The position numbers and the translations under genes are program-made. 33,804 nt of DNA from an uncultured beta proteobacterium (GTDB lineage Bacteria; Pseudomonadota; Gammaproteobacteria; Burkholderiales; Burkholderiaceae_C), in NCBI GenBank assembly GCA_903876715.1, contig CAIRBF010000384.1:1-33804 (forward strand), read 5' to 3'. Positions 1 to 8,314 of this stretch are shown piece by piece. Below the pieces are notes generated by a model. The model was not told where the DNA came from, did not search any database, and saw nothing but the letters and a program-made list of their open reading frames with translations. Positions within the stretch are counted from its first letter, which is position 1. Each line of letters begins with the position of its first letter.

Positions 1-282
<282 letters not shown>

Positions 283-495
283 TCAATGCGTTGAATCTCG
301 GCTGGCGCCACGCCGTGCCAGGCGCGGGCCCAGCCACAGCGCGAGGCCGGCAGCGGCCACGAGCGGGAACACGACCCACTGCACGAGCGCCAGGAAGGTG
401 GCGTTGTCGCGCAGCGCGCCGGCGTAGACGAAGGCCCCGATGACCGGCGATGCGGCCAGGTGCAGGTTGCGGATGAGCTTGTACGGGAGCGGCAT
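283..495 (-). CDS. Small two-helix membrane protein
   Basis: A 70-residue protein with two hydrophobic segments (about residues 9-27 and 33-53) and a basic C-terminal tail, so probably an inner-membrane protein. The ATG at 495 has a good Shine-Dalgarno site (GGAGA, about seven bases away); the open frame extends upstream to 597 but without such a site. It lies between the DUF4281-type gene and the haloalkane dehalogenase on the same strand, so may share their transcript. I do not recognise a characterised family, and no catalytic residues are evident. Confidence 0.6.
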   Translation of the reverse strand: MPLPYKLIRNLHLAASPVIGAFVYAGALRDNATFLALVQWVVFPLVAAAGLALWLGPRLARRGASRDSTH

Positions 496-602
496 GGTGG
501 ATCTCCGGAAGTCAATGAACCGAGGAGTCGCCGCAGCCGGCGGCGGGTATGCCGACAGCAGCCCGAGGCGGGCAGGGGTGCCACAGGCGCGAACCACCCT
601 GG

Positions 603-1856
603 TCAGCCCGCGATCAGCGGCTGGCCCCTCAGGGCCTGGATGAAGACGACGGCGACCAGGCCCGCATAGGCCAGGGCGGCGAACCTGACGGGAGCCTTCG
701 CCTCGGGGCCGAAGAGCCGGGCGCAGGCCAGGGCCGCAAGCGGGACGGCGTGCATTGCATGGGTGGCGAAGAAGTGGGCGGCACGCAGGTCGCCACCGTC
801 AAGCGACCAGCCCATGAGCCACAGGCCGCCGGCATCGCTGGCCGTGCCACCCACCCAGTGGCTGCCCATGCCCGACAGGGTCTGCGCCGTCACCAGGGTC
901 AGCGGCAGCGTGAGGCCGAGCCCCCAGACCAGCCCGGTGCGCACGGCAGCCGACAAGGCCCCGGCCGGGTGGCGGTGCACGGCCCAGGCCAGCGTCGCGC
1001 TGGCCGAGGTCAGCAGGATGGCCGCCACCCCCATGAACGAGTACAGCGCACCCGCGACCGGCGTGGCCTGGTTGAAGTGAGAGCCGGTCCCGAGGGTCGC
1101 CGCCCCGCCGATCCAGATCAACTCCAGGATCACGGCCACGACGACGCCGCGCTCGTGCCAGCGCCACCACGGCCGCGCCCTGAACTGCGGCGATGCGAAG
1201 CGGGCAAAGGCGGCCAGCGTGAGCAGGTAGATGACCAGGGCAGCGTGGAACTTCAGCGGCTTGATCCAGATGTTGATGCCCTGGAAGCGCCGCTCGTCGA
1301 TCAAGAAGGCCCCGAACAGGGGCAGCATGGCCAGCGCGAGCAGGACCGCCAGCCCCGTGTACCGCGGCGAGTCCGCCGCCAGGCGGGCCAGGGTGAAGCG
1401 TCCGGGGGCCGGGGAGCCTGGCGCCGCGGCCGGTGGGCGAGCGCCCCTGCGATGCGCGGCCCGCAGCAATTGGAAGAGCAGGTAGCCCGCCGGCCCGAAC
1501 AGGAAGGTGGCCAGCAGGCAGGGCAGCACGTGCAGGTGCGGGATGCCCTCGCGACGTGCGGTGCGCAACTGCCACGCACCCACCAGCAGGTCGAAAGCCA
1601 GGTAGTGCGCCCACCCCGCCAGCAGGAGCCAGCGGCTCTCGAACAACTGCTCCACCGACTGCAGGCTGTCGAAGCCCCCTTGGCCCGAACTCCAATGGCT
1701 CAGCACGATGGCGGCGTAGCCCCCGGAGAGCACCAGCGGGATGGCCACGCCCCCCACCACGCTCAGCGCCCGCGGCGCGAGCGGGCTCAGGCAGAGCGCG
1801 ATCCAACCCAGCAGCGCCAGCGAGTTGGCGGTCTGGAACAGGGCCTCAGGGCTCAT
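603..1856 (-). CDS. DUF4281 (ABA4-like) multi-pass membrane protein with C-terminal extension
   Basis: A 417-residue, strongly hydrophobic protein with about ten to eleven predicted membrane segments. The first 130 or so residues resemble the ABA4-like family (DUF4281): an N-terminal helix, a segment ending in SHWSSG, a HYLAFDLLVGAW motif and a LFGPAGYLLF motif. In plants ABA4 is needed for neoxanthin formation; the bacterial role is unknown. After an Ala/Pro-rich linker (about residues 136-155) a second hydrophobic half contains the segments INIWIKPLKF and GSHFNQ, which I cannot assign to a named family. The ATG at 1856 has only a weak ribosome site. It sits 35 bases after the MDR-type oxidoreductase gene, so co-transcription is likely. 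Confidence 0.75.
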   Translation of the reverse strand: MSPEALFQTANSLALLGWIALCLSPLAPRALSVVGGVAIPLVLSGGYAAIVLSHWSSGQGGFDSLQSVEQLFESRWLLLAGWAHYLAFDLLVGAWQLRTARREGIPHLHVLPCLLATFLFGPAGYLLFQLLRAAHRRGARPPAAAPGSPAPGRFTLARLAADSPRYTGLAVLLALAMLPLFGAFLIDERRFQGINIWIKPLKFHAALVIYLLTLAAFARFASPQFRARPWWRWHERGVVVAVILELIWIGGAATLGTGSHFNQATPVAGALYSFMGVAAILLTSASATLAWAVHRHPAGALSAAVRTGLVWGLGLTLPLTLVTAQTLSGMGSHWVGGTASDAGGLWLMGWSLDGGDLRAAHFFATHAMHAVPLAALACARLFGPEAKAPVRFAALAYAGLVAVVFIQALRGQPLIAG

Positions 1857-1891
1857 CGGTCAATCCCGTGACGGCGTTGCAGCAGCGCGGA

Positions 1892-2995
1892 TCATGGCGC
1901 CGATCCGGTACGTGTGCGCTCGGCGTCAGTGCCGATCGGCGACGCAAGGTCGAGCACGAGCCGGCCCTCGACCTGCCCCGCCTCGATCAGGCGGTGCGCC
2001 TCGACGGCCTCTTCCAGGCCGAAGACATGCTGGATGCGGGGTGCGATCCGGCCTGCCTCGAGCAGGCTGAACAGCGTGGAGAGATCGTCCTCGAAATCCT
2101 GAGGATGCCGCGTCCTGCGGCCCGAGATGTCGTAGAACGTGACCCGCCTCGACGCGCCCGATCGCAGGGACAGCGCCTTGATCCGCAGGAAGTCGAAGGC
2201 GAAGCGCAGCCGCGCGAACAAGCCTGGGCTCGCGTCGCCGGTCCTGTAGGCCTTGCGGAACGCGGCACTGAAGCCCAGCGCGACCAGACGACCGCCCGGC
2301 GCCAGGCGCGCCATGACCGAGGACAGCGCCTCCCCCCGGGCGGCGTCGAGGATGGCCTTGAAGCCGCCGTGCTCGCGCGACAGGCGGTCCAGCGTCCCGG
2401 ACGCGCCGGCCGCGTCGTAGGCGACGAAGGCCGCGCCCAGGCCGGTCACCGCAGGCTCGCGCCGCGCCGAGGCCACCCCGACCGCCGGCAGCCCGAAGGC
2501 GCGGCACAGGTCGAGCGCGGCCAGGCCCACGGCGCCGCTGGCGCCGTAGATCAGCACCGGATCGCCCGGCTTCGCCTCGGCTTCGCGAAAGAGCGCCTGA
2601 TAGGCGGTCAGGTAGCTCAGGATCAGCGGCTCCGCCTGCGTCGCGGCCAGCCCTGCCGGCACGGGGACGAGCATGGCCGCCGGGCGCACCACGTGCGTCG
2701 CGTTGCCGCCGGTCTGGCTCAGGTCGGCGACCCGGTCGCCGATGCGCCACCGCGTGACGCCCGGGCCGACGCCGTCGATGCGGCCGACGAGGTCGTATCC
2801 GAGGGTCAGCGGCAGGCGCAGCTTCAGGACGGGGTAGAGGTTCCTGCGGATCAGCATGTCGGTGAAGACCAGGCTCGAGGCCTCGACCCGGATGCGCACC
2901 TCGCCCGGGCCCGGCGCCGGCAGCGCCGCATCCTCCACCACCCGGATGACCTCGGGCCCGCCGAAGGCCCCGATCTCGAGCCGCCTGACCGCCAT
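1892..2995 (-). CDS. MDR-superfamily zinc-independent NADPH:quinone oxidoreductase-like enzyme
   Basis: A 367-residue medium-chain dehydrogenase/reductase. The N-terminal GroES-like domain (about 1-125) has the typical GPGEVRIRVEASSL segment and GYDLVGRIDGVG. The Rossmann domain (about 130-280) has YGASGAVGLAALDL as the nucleotide-binding loop. The cysteine cluster of structural zinc is absent, which fits the quinone oxidoreductase branch that reduces quinones or enones with NADPH. The frame stays open upstream to 3616, but the ATG at 2995 has GAGGG close by, begins the family homology and starts just after the DUF4386 gene ends. The substrate is not predictable. Confidence 0.88.
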   Translation of the reverse strand: MAVRRLEIGAFGGPEVIRVVEDAALPAPGPGEVRIRVEASSLVFTDMLIRRNLYPVLKLRLPLTLGYDLVGRIDGVGPGVTRWRIGDRVADLSQTGGNATHVVRPAAMLVPVPAGLAATQAEPLILSYLTAYQALFREAEAKPGDPVLIYGASGAVGLAALDLCRAFGLPAVGVASARREPAVTGLGAAFVAYDAAGASGTLDRLSREHGGFKAILDAARGEALSSVMARLAPGGRLVALGFSAAFRKAYRTGDASPGLFARLRFAFDFLRIKALSLRSGASRRVTFYDISGRRTRHPQDFEDDLSTLFSLLEAGRIAPRIQHVFGLEEAVEAHRLIEAGQVEGRLVLDLASPIGTDAERTRTGSAP

Positions 2996-3006
2996 GACCG
3001 ACGCCC

Positions 3007-3747
3007 TCACGCAGGTTGGCGCCAGGCGCGCCAGAGGAAGAGGACCCCGAGCGCCATGAACCAGAGCTGGATCGCCGTCGTGGACAGCACGATCGAGACG
3101 GGCGGTGCGATGCCGAAGAGCTCGAGCGCGGGCAAGGCGACCAGGCTGCCGGCGAGCAGCCCCGTCAGGCCCGCCCAGGCCGGCAACTGCCGCTCGCGCA
3201 GGATCAGCAGGCCGGTGGCCACGGCCCAGATCGCGGCGAAGGCCGCGACGCCCAGGTTCTCGCCGATGGCGCCGCCCCAGGCGTTGACGGCGGCCTGCAC
3301 GGCCTCGATCGCGGCGCGGCCTTCCGCCGACAGGCCGGGGACGGCATGGGCCTCGGCCAGCACCACGCTGCCGGTCAGCCAGCGCAGGATGCCGATCGCC
3401 CGCGCCAGCGCCGAGACCGCGGCCGCGCCGATGGCGATGAGCGCCAGCGCCCCGAGCGGGCCGCGCCGGGCCGCCAGGCGCACGGTCAGGACGCCGGTCA
3501 CGAGGAAGAGCAGCGAGTAGCCCAGGTAGAGCCCGTAGCCCAGGCGCACGGCGTCGAGCTGCTCCCGCAGCAGCGGCAGCATCTTCGAAGGCGGATAGTC
3601 CAGGCTGTCCGGCCACTGGATCGCGGCGCCGAGCACGGCCATGGGCGCGAAGAGGCTGAATCCCTGGACGAGCAGGACCAGCCCGGCCGCCAGCAGCAGG
3701 CCGCGGGATGGCGTGGCGTGGTCAGGGGAAACGTCGCGTGGTGACAT
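3007..3747 (-). CDS. DUF4386-like integral membrane protein
   Basis: A 246-residue protein with about six membrane helices. The arrangement (helix, a hydrophilic stretch including PPSKMLPLLREQLDAVRLGYGL, then paired helices with a GENLGVAAFA segment) matches the DUF4386 family of uncharacterised bacterial membrane proteins. The ATG has CGGAG seven to eight bases upstream. Its end is 11 bases before the oxidoreductase start, and its start is 40 bases after the lipoprotein hydrolase, so all three are probably one transcript. No biochemical function is known for the family. Confidence 0.72.
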   Translation of the reverse strand: MSPRDVSPDHATPSRGLLLAAGLVLLVQGFSLFAPMAVLGAAIQWPDSLDYPPSKMLPLLREQLDAVRLGYGLYLGYSLLFLVTGVLTVRLAARRGPLGALALIAIGAAAVSALARAIGILRWLTGSVVLAEAHAVPGLSAEGRAAIEAVQAAVNAWGGAIGENLGVAAFAAIWAVATGLLILRERQLPAWAGLTGLLAGSLVALPALELFGIAPPVSIVLSTTAIQLWFMALGVLFLWRAWRQPA

Positions 3748-3787
3748 GAAGGGCTCCGAAGGCTGGGGAGGTCGTGCCGCGGCGGCG

Positions 3788-5083
3788 TCACGGCCGGCGC
3801 GGACGGGTCGCCGCCGCCTCGCGGTGGTGGCCGTCGATCCGGTTCAGGAACTCGCCGATCCGGCGCTCCAGGTCCGGGTAGTGCGGGTTGAAGGTCGCCC
3901 GGGCGCCGGCCTCGCCGGGCGGAGGCGACTGCCCGCCGACGCCGTACCAGACCTGCCGCGCCTGCTTGCAGGACCGGACCTCCTCTTCCGTGCGAAACGG
4001 GGGGCTGCCGCAGTTGCGGTAGGCGCCCGTCACGCCGTAGTGCGGGTTGTCAGGCGCGATGTGCACCGCGAGATGGGAGAGCCCCACCACGCGCAAGGCC
4101 TCATCGGCCGCGGGCAGCCAGATCACACGGTCGCTGGATGCGTCCTCGGGCGACTTGGAGTGGTAGTTGAGGAAGAGGCTGCGCGGATCGCCGGCATTCG
4201 CCTCGAAGAAGCGCCGGTTGGCGGCGACGTCGACGACCTCGTCGTCCTCGCTCTGGACGACCAGCCAGGGGGTGCGCACCGCGCCTTGACGCCTGACGCG
4301 AGCCTCCATCCGGCCGAGCGCCGCCATCGTGGAGGCGATACCGTGGGTCGGCATGGCCCCGTAGCGCGCGAAATCCTCGCGCGGCCCCAGGTCCAGCCAC
4401 GGGCGGAAGGCCGCCACCCATCGGGCCTGCCGCGCCAGGAAGTTCGAGCGCAGCCGGTAGGCCGGCGACAAGCCGATGACCGCATCGACCTTGTCGGGCG
4501 ACTCGGCGGCGACGGCGAGCGCGAGCGCGGCGCCGAGGGAGAAGCCTGCGAGCACGACGACGTCATGCTCGCGACCGGCCTGCGTGACCGCCGCCCCGAC
4601 GTGAGCCAGCCAGTCCCGGTGATCGACGGCCCTCAGGTCCGCGGGGCGTGTGCCATGCCCCGGGAGCAGGAGCACGCGGGACTCGAAGCACAGCCCCGAA
4701 AGCGAACCCGCGAGATCGCGCATGGCGAATGCAGTGTCGGACAAGCCGTGGACAAGGACCGCGATGCCGCGGGGCGCCCCTGCCGTGCATCCCGGGCCCG
4801 GCGGGATGCGGAAGGGCGCCACCGAGGCCAGCTCGGCGTCTGCCGCCGCGGCATCGAAGGGCAGACGGTGGACGCGCAGTTCACGGGCCACGTCCGCGAC
4901 GTAGGCATCGAAATCCGCAGCAGGCGCGAGCGCTGCGGGATCACTCCAGCCACTGCGTGCAAGTTCCGGCGGGGCCGCCATCGTCCCGGTCGAGGTGCAG
5001 CCGGACAGGAACGCGGACAGGAGCAGCCCGGCGAGGAGGGCAGGCACGCAGCGTCCGATGGATCGTCGGTATCGAATCGACAC
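3788..5083 (-). CDS. Alpha/beta-hydrolase lipoprotein (serine esterase/lipase-like)
   Basis: A 431-residue exported hydrolase. The N-terminus has basic residues, a hydrophobic stretch and the lipobox LSGC, so a lipid-anchored envelope protein is predicted. The hydrolase fold shows VHGLSDTAFAMRDLA (oxyanion region), the nucleophile elbow GFSLG with Ser182, a likely acid in QSEDDEVVD and a C-terminal His in GLSHLAVH. The start is uncertain: GTG at 5083 gives a compact signal peptide directly, while ATG at 5137 would add 18 residues in front of it; neither has a strong ribosome site. It is the first gene of the minus-strand run down to position 1. The substrate is unknown; a carboxylesterase role is the plain reading. 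Confidence 0.8.
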   Translation of the reverse strand: MSIRYRRSIGRCVPALLAGLLLSAFLSGCTSTGTMAAPPELARSGWSDPAALAPAADFDAYVADVARELRVHRLPFDAAAADAELASVAPFRIPPGPGCTAGAPRGIAVLVHGLSDTAFAMRDLAGSLSGLCFESRVLLLPGHGTRPADLRAVDHRDWLAHVGAAVTQAGREHDVVVLAGFSLGAALALAVAAESPDKVDAVIGLSPAYRLRSNFLARQARWVAAFRPWLDLGPREDFARYGAMPTHGIASTMAALGRMEARVRRQGAVRTPWLVVQSEDDEVVDVAANRRFFEANAGDPRSLFLNYHSKSPEDASSDRVIWLPAADEALRVVGLSHLAVHIAPDNPHYGVTGAYRNCGSPPFRTEEEVRSCKQARQVWYGVGGQSPPPGEAGARATFNPHYPDLERRIGEFLNRIDGHHREAAATRPRRP

Positions 5084-5546
5084 GGATAGCACCCGGAGAC
5101 TTGGCACCCATGATCTTCCTTCGGAGGGGAAGACCATGACAAGCCATGCCGTTGCATGGCCGCCATGCGGATTTGGAGGGGCAGATGACAGCGCAACTGG
5201 TTGGACCATGTCATCCCGCACGAGCGGGTGCGGGTCCAGACACGTGACCGCAAGCGGCCGGGACGGCTGTCCCGTCACTTCACCCGCGCAGCGGATGACA
5301 CGGCTGCTGACGGCCTGCGCGCCAGGCCCTGCCAGGGTCGCCTCCGGCCACGGGCGCGGCTCGCGGGCTTCTGCCGGGCGCATGCACTCGCCCCAGAGCA
5401 TCGACGGGCCGCGGCGCGGAGACCTGCGCGTACGTCCGCGAAACATCTCGATACACGGCGATACCGCCGCGAAAGGACGGCTCCCCAGGGCATCGGCAGG
5501 ATGCAGGCCTGTCAACACCAACGGGCAAGCGCCCAAGGAGTCGTTC
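5084..5546. other. Divergent intergenic region, no gene recognised
   Basis: This 463-base region separates the minus-strand lipoprotein hydrolase from the plus-strand Spy-like gene and must hold both promoters. Frames run through it on both strands but resemble no protein. Two structures are visible. A hairpin (GCCATGC, four-base loop, GCATGGC) lies at 5143-5160, upstream of the hydrolase start. Two CGATAC repeats at 5449-5454 and 5459-5464, exactly ten bases apart, precede the Spy-like gene. I could not place convincing -35 and -10 boxes. Confidence 0.5.
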
Positions 5547-6020
5547 ATGAAGACCTGGACCAAACGCACACTCATCGGCGTCGTCGGCGGCGCCGTGCTG
5601 CTCGGCGGCCTGGCGGCCTGCGGCCAGCGGCACGAGGGCTGGCAACGCTCGCAGATCAGTCAGGAGGACGCGGCGAAGTGGCGCGAACGCACGCTGGAAC
5701 GCGCCGGCAAGGAACTGCAACTGGACGCGGGCCAGAAGCTGAAGCTCGGCGCGGCCTTCGACCAGTTGCGCCAGCACCGCAACACGGTGGTGGCGAGCCT
5801 CGCCGATCCCCGCGCCGAACTGCGCTCGCTGGTCGGGGGCGAGCGCCTCGACCGGACCCGCGCCCAGGCCTGGGTGGACGAGAAGACACAGGTGCTGCGC
5901 GGCGACAGCCCGCGCACCATCGGCGCGCTCGCGGACTTCTACGACAGCCTCCGGCCAGACCAGCAGGCGAAGCTGCGGGCGTGGCTGGACCGGCGCGGCC
6001 ACGATTCCTGGCGCTCCTGA
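5547..6020 (+). CDS. Spy/CpxP-like periplasmic lipoprotein
   Basis: A 157-residue protein with a signal peptide ending in the lipobox LAAC (Cys at about residue 25), followed by a charged, helical region. Segments such as KLKLGAAFDQLRQHR and LRPDQQAKLRAWLDRR resemble the helical LTxxQ-type repeats of the Spy/CpxP/CnrX group, periplasmic chaperone-like or metal-responsive proteins that often feed back on a neighbouring two-component system. The ATG at 5547 has a strong AAGGAG six bases upstream. The frame is open much further upstream but without homology. The response regulator starts 73 bases later on the same strand, which supports a stress-sensing role. Family membership is judged from overall character, not a diagnostic motif. 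Confidence 0.7.
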   Translation: MKTWTKRTLIGVVGGAVLLGGLAACGQRHEGWQRSQISQEDAAKWRERTLERAGKELQLDAGQKLKLGAAFDQLRQHRNTVVASLADPRAELRSLVGGERLDRTRAQAWVDEKTQVLRGDSPRTIGALADFYDSLRPDQQAKLRAWLDRRGHDSWRS

Positions 6021-6093
6021 CCACCGCCCGGGTGCATGTTGCGCACGCCGGCAACCCTTGCGGTCCGGCGCCGCAAATGGGAGCATTGCGCTC

Positions 6094-6771
6094 ATGCGTC
6101 ATATCCTGCTGATCGACGACGACGACCGGCTCGCGGCGCCGTTGGCCGAGTACCTGATGCGCTTCGACCTGCGGCTGGACAGCGCCGCACGGCCCGGCCT
6201 GGGCCTGGCCCGGCTGCGCGATGGCGGCTATGACGCGGTGATCCTCGACGTCATGCTGCCCGAGATGGACGGGTTCGAGGTCTGCCGCACGATCCGCAGG
6301 GAGAGCGACGTGCCCATCCTGATGCTCACGGCGCGCGGGGACGTCATGGATCGTGTCGTCGGCCTCGAGCTCGGCGCCGACGACTACCTGCCCAAGCCCT
6401 TCGAGCCGCGCGAGCTTGCGGCCCGGCTGCAGACGATCATGCGCCGGGCGCGCGGCGCTCCCCCGGGCACCGCGGCACGGCTGGCCTTCGAGGGCCTGGG
6501 CATCGACCTCGCGCGCCGCCAGGTGCGGCGCCTGGGCGAGCTGGTGGAGTTGACCGGGGCCGAGTTCGACCTGCTGGCGATGCTGGCGCGCGATCCGGGA
6601 CGGGTCTTCGACCGGGACGAGATCCTCAATCGACTGCGGGGTCACGAGGCCGACCTGCACACCCGGGCCGTGGACATCCTGGTGAGCCGGCTGCGCCGCA
6701 AGCTCGAACCCCTGGACTGCATCAAGACGCTGCGCAACGCCGGCTACACCTTTGCCGGAGCCGCGGCGTGA
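6094..6771 (+). CDS. OmpR/PhoB-family response regulator (CpxR-like)
   Basis: A 225-residue two-component regulator. The receiver domain has the acidic pocket D8-D9, the phosphorylation site Asp52 in ILDVMLP, Thr79 in MLTAR and Lys101 in PKPF. The C-terminal winged-helix DNA-binding domain includes LTGAEFDLLAMLA, RDEILNRLRGHE, VDILVSRLRRKLEP and the terminal IKTLRNAGYTF wing. The start at 6094 fits the normal receiver N-terminus. Its stop overlaps the kinase start by four bases (GTGA), so translation is coupled. With the Spy-like lipoprotein in front and the kinase behind, it most resembles the CpxR/CpxA envelope-stress layout, though the signal is not known. Confidence 0.93.
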   Translation: MRHILLIDDDDRLAAPLAEYLMRFDLRLDSAARPGLGLARLRDGGYDAVILDVMLPEMDGFEVCRTIRRESDVPILMLTARGDVMDRVVGLELGADDYLPKPFEPRELAARLQTIMRRARGAPPGTAARLAFEGLGIDLARRQVRRLGELVELTGAEFDLLAMLARDPGRVFDRDEILNRLRGHEADLHTRAVDILVSRLRRKLEPLDCIKTLRNAGYTFAGAAA

Positions 6772-8042
6772 GGGCCGCGCGCCGGCTCCGGACCCTGCTG
6801 GCTTCGCTGCGCATCCGGCTGGTCCTGCTCTTCGTGCTGATGGCCCTGGCCACGACGGCCATCTTCGTGGCGGGCATGCAGCGCGCGCTGTCGGCGGGCT
6901 GGGACACGCTGTTGCGGCCGCTCGTCGTGGACTATGTCGACCGCCTGGCGGCGGAGATCGGCACGCCGCCGGATCCGGCGCGGGCCCGGGCGCTGGCGGA
7001 GCGGCTGCCACTGTCGGTGCGCATCGAGGGTCCGGTCACGCAGTTCGACTCCCACCCAGGGCAGCGCCACTGGCATCGCCACGAGACCGCGGACGACGAC
7101 GATCCCCGCCTGCTGCGACGGCAGACCGCGGACGGGCACCGCATCGTCTTCGGACTCGGCGATCGCGACTGGGCCGACGGGCCGCGGGGCATCGGCTGGT
7201 TGACCCTGGGCGGCCTGCTGCTGCTGACGGCGCTCGCCTACGGCCTCGTGCGGCACCTGGTCCGGCCGCTGGACGACATCCGTGCCGGGGCGCAGCGCTT
7301 CGGGCAGGGTCACTTCGACCTGCCGATCCCGGTCCGCCGCCAGGACGAGCTGGGCGAGCTGGCGGCCCAGGTCAATGCCATGGCGCGCGACATCCGGGCG
7401 ATGCTCGACGCCAAGCGCGAGCTCCTGCTGGCCGTCAGCCACGAACTGCGCTCGCCCTTGACACGCGCGCGGCTGAACGCCGAGCTGGTGGCGGGCGGCG
7501 CCGCCCGCGACGCGCTGCTACGCGACCTCGCGGAAATGGGGGACCTGATCAACGACCTGCTGGAGAGCGAGCGGCTGGCCCTGGGGCACCAGGCCCTGGG
7601 GCGCGAGCCCTGCAACCTGAATGCGCTCGTGCGCGATGTGGTCGCCGAGCACTTCGCGCACGCCGGGCTGCAATTGCAGCTCGCTCCCGGCCTGCCCGAT
7701 GCCGCCCTCGACCCGGTGCGCCTGCGCCTGCTGTTGCGCAACCTGATCGACAACGCCCTGCGTCATGGCGGCACGACCGGGGCGGCGCCCTGCGTGAGCA
7801 CCGCGCAGACCGACGGCCGCCTGCGCCTGGTCGTGCGCGACTTCGGCTCCGGTGTCGACGCGGCCCACCTTGCCCGCCTGGGTGAGGCCTTCTACCGCCC
7901 GGACGCGGCGCGACAGCGCAGCACCGGCGGCGTCGGTCTGGGCCTGCACCTGTGCCGCGCCGTCGCGCAGGCGCACCGCGGAACGCTGCTGATGAGCCTT
8001 GCCGATCCCGGACTCGAGGTGACGCTGGATCTGCCACGGTAG
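6768..8042 (+). CDS. Two-component sensor histidine kinase (CpxA-like)
   Basis: A 424-residue inner-membrane kinase, start codon GTG. Order of parts: first membrane helix (about 17-38), periplasmic domain (about 40-140), second helix (about 142-163), HAMP linker, HisKA domain with the phospho-acceptor His225 in AVSHELRSPLTRARL, and a HATPase domain with the N box LLRNLIDNALRHGG and G boxes DFGSGVD and GGVGLGLHL. The periplasmic domain contains a short stretch very rich in His and Asp (about residues 94-112, HPGQRHWHRH then DDDD), which could bind a metal ion. It should phosphorylate the upstream regulator. The signal (metal or envelope damage) is inference. Confidence 0.92.
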   Translation: MRAARRLRTLLASLRIRLVLLFVLMALATTAIFVAGMQRALSAGWDTLLRPLVVDYVDRLAAEIGTPPDPARARALAERLPLSVRIEGPVTQFDSHPGQRHWHRHETADDDDPRLLRRQTADGHRIVFGLGDRDWADGPRGIGWLTLGGLLLLTALAYGLVRHLVRPLDDIRAGAQRFGQGHFDLPIPVRRQDELGELAAQVNAMARDIRAMLDAKRELLLAVSHELRSPLTRARLNAELVAGGAARDALLRDLAEMGDLINDLLESERLALGHQALGREPCNLNALVRDVVAEHFAHAGLQLQLAPGLPDAALDPVRLRLLLRNLIDNALRHGGTTGAAPCVSTAQTDGRLRLVVRDFGSGVDAAHLARLGEAFYRPDAARQRSTGGVGLGLHLCRAVAQAHRGTLLMSLADPGLEVTLDLPR

Positions 8043-8098
8043 AGACCGGGCCTGCGAAGGCGCCGCGGGGCCGTGGTCAGTGCCGTCGCTGACGGGTC

Positions 8099-8118
8099 AC
8101 CCTAGATCGATCTAGGGT
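8099..8118. repeat. Perfect 20-bp palindrome
   Basis: The sequence at 8099-8118 is identical to its reverse complement (core CCTAGATCGATCTAGG), and the heptamer GGGTCAC occurs on both edges (8094-8100 and 8115-8121). It lies 56 bases after the kinase stop. There is no T run after it, so it does not look like an intrinsic terminator. An operator or a transcript-end hairpin are both possible. Confidence 0.6.
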
Positions 8119-8137
8119 CACTCCAGCTGCTCAGAAG

Positions 8138-8236
8138 CTACGGCCGGCGCGCGACGCTCTCGCTCGTCGTGCATCCCTGCAGCAGCGCCAGCAGCAAGAG
8201 CGACCTTGTCGCCCGGTCCGTGGCCTCAGCAGCCAC
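8138..8236 (-). CDS. Possible tiny lipoprotein or relic of one
   Basis: A 32-codon frame starting with GTG, with GAGG seven bases upstream. It encodes a short polar lead, a hydrophobic core SLLLLALLQGC that looks like a lipoprotein signal peptide, and only nine residues after the Cys. Very small lipoproteins such as entericidins have this shape. It could equally be the surviving signal peptide of a deleted gene, or chance. It lies between the kinase and the divergent TetR promoter. Confidence 0.22.
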   Translation of the reverse strand: MAAEATDRATRSLLLLALLQGCTTSESVARRP

Positions 8237-8278
8237 CAGGGACCTCGACCACTCCGTCAAGCATCCCCGATGATCACG

Positions 8279-8307
8279 TTGATAATAGACCGACCGGTCT
8301 GTAGACT
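8279..8307 (+). promoter_or_regulatory. Sigma70 promoter of the TetR gene with NemR-like operator in the spacer
   Basis: TTGATA at 8279-8284 and TAGACT at 8302-8307 are separated by 17 bases, a good sigma70 arrangement. The spacer holds the inverted repeat AGACC-N4-GGTCT (8287-8300), the same half-site pattern as boxes bound by NemR-type TetR repressors, so the gene product probably represses itself here. Transcription would start near 8314, essentially at the ATG at 8315, so the message may be leaderless. Confidence 0.65.
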
Positions 8308-8314
8308 CCGGCAC

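Noticed and set aside
549-1871. A 440-codon plus-strand frame
   Set aside because: It lies opposite the DUF4281-type gene, is rich in Arg/Gln/Gly/Pro/Glu without hydrophobic patterning, and is a by-product of high GC on the antisense strand.
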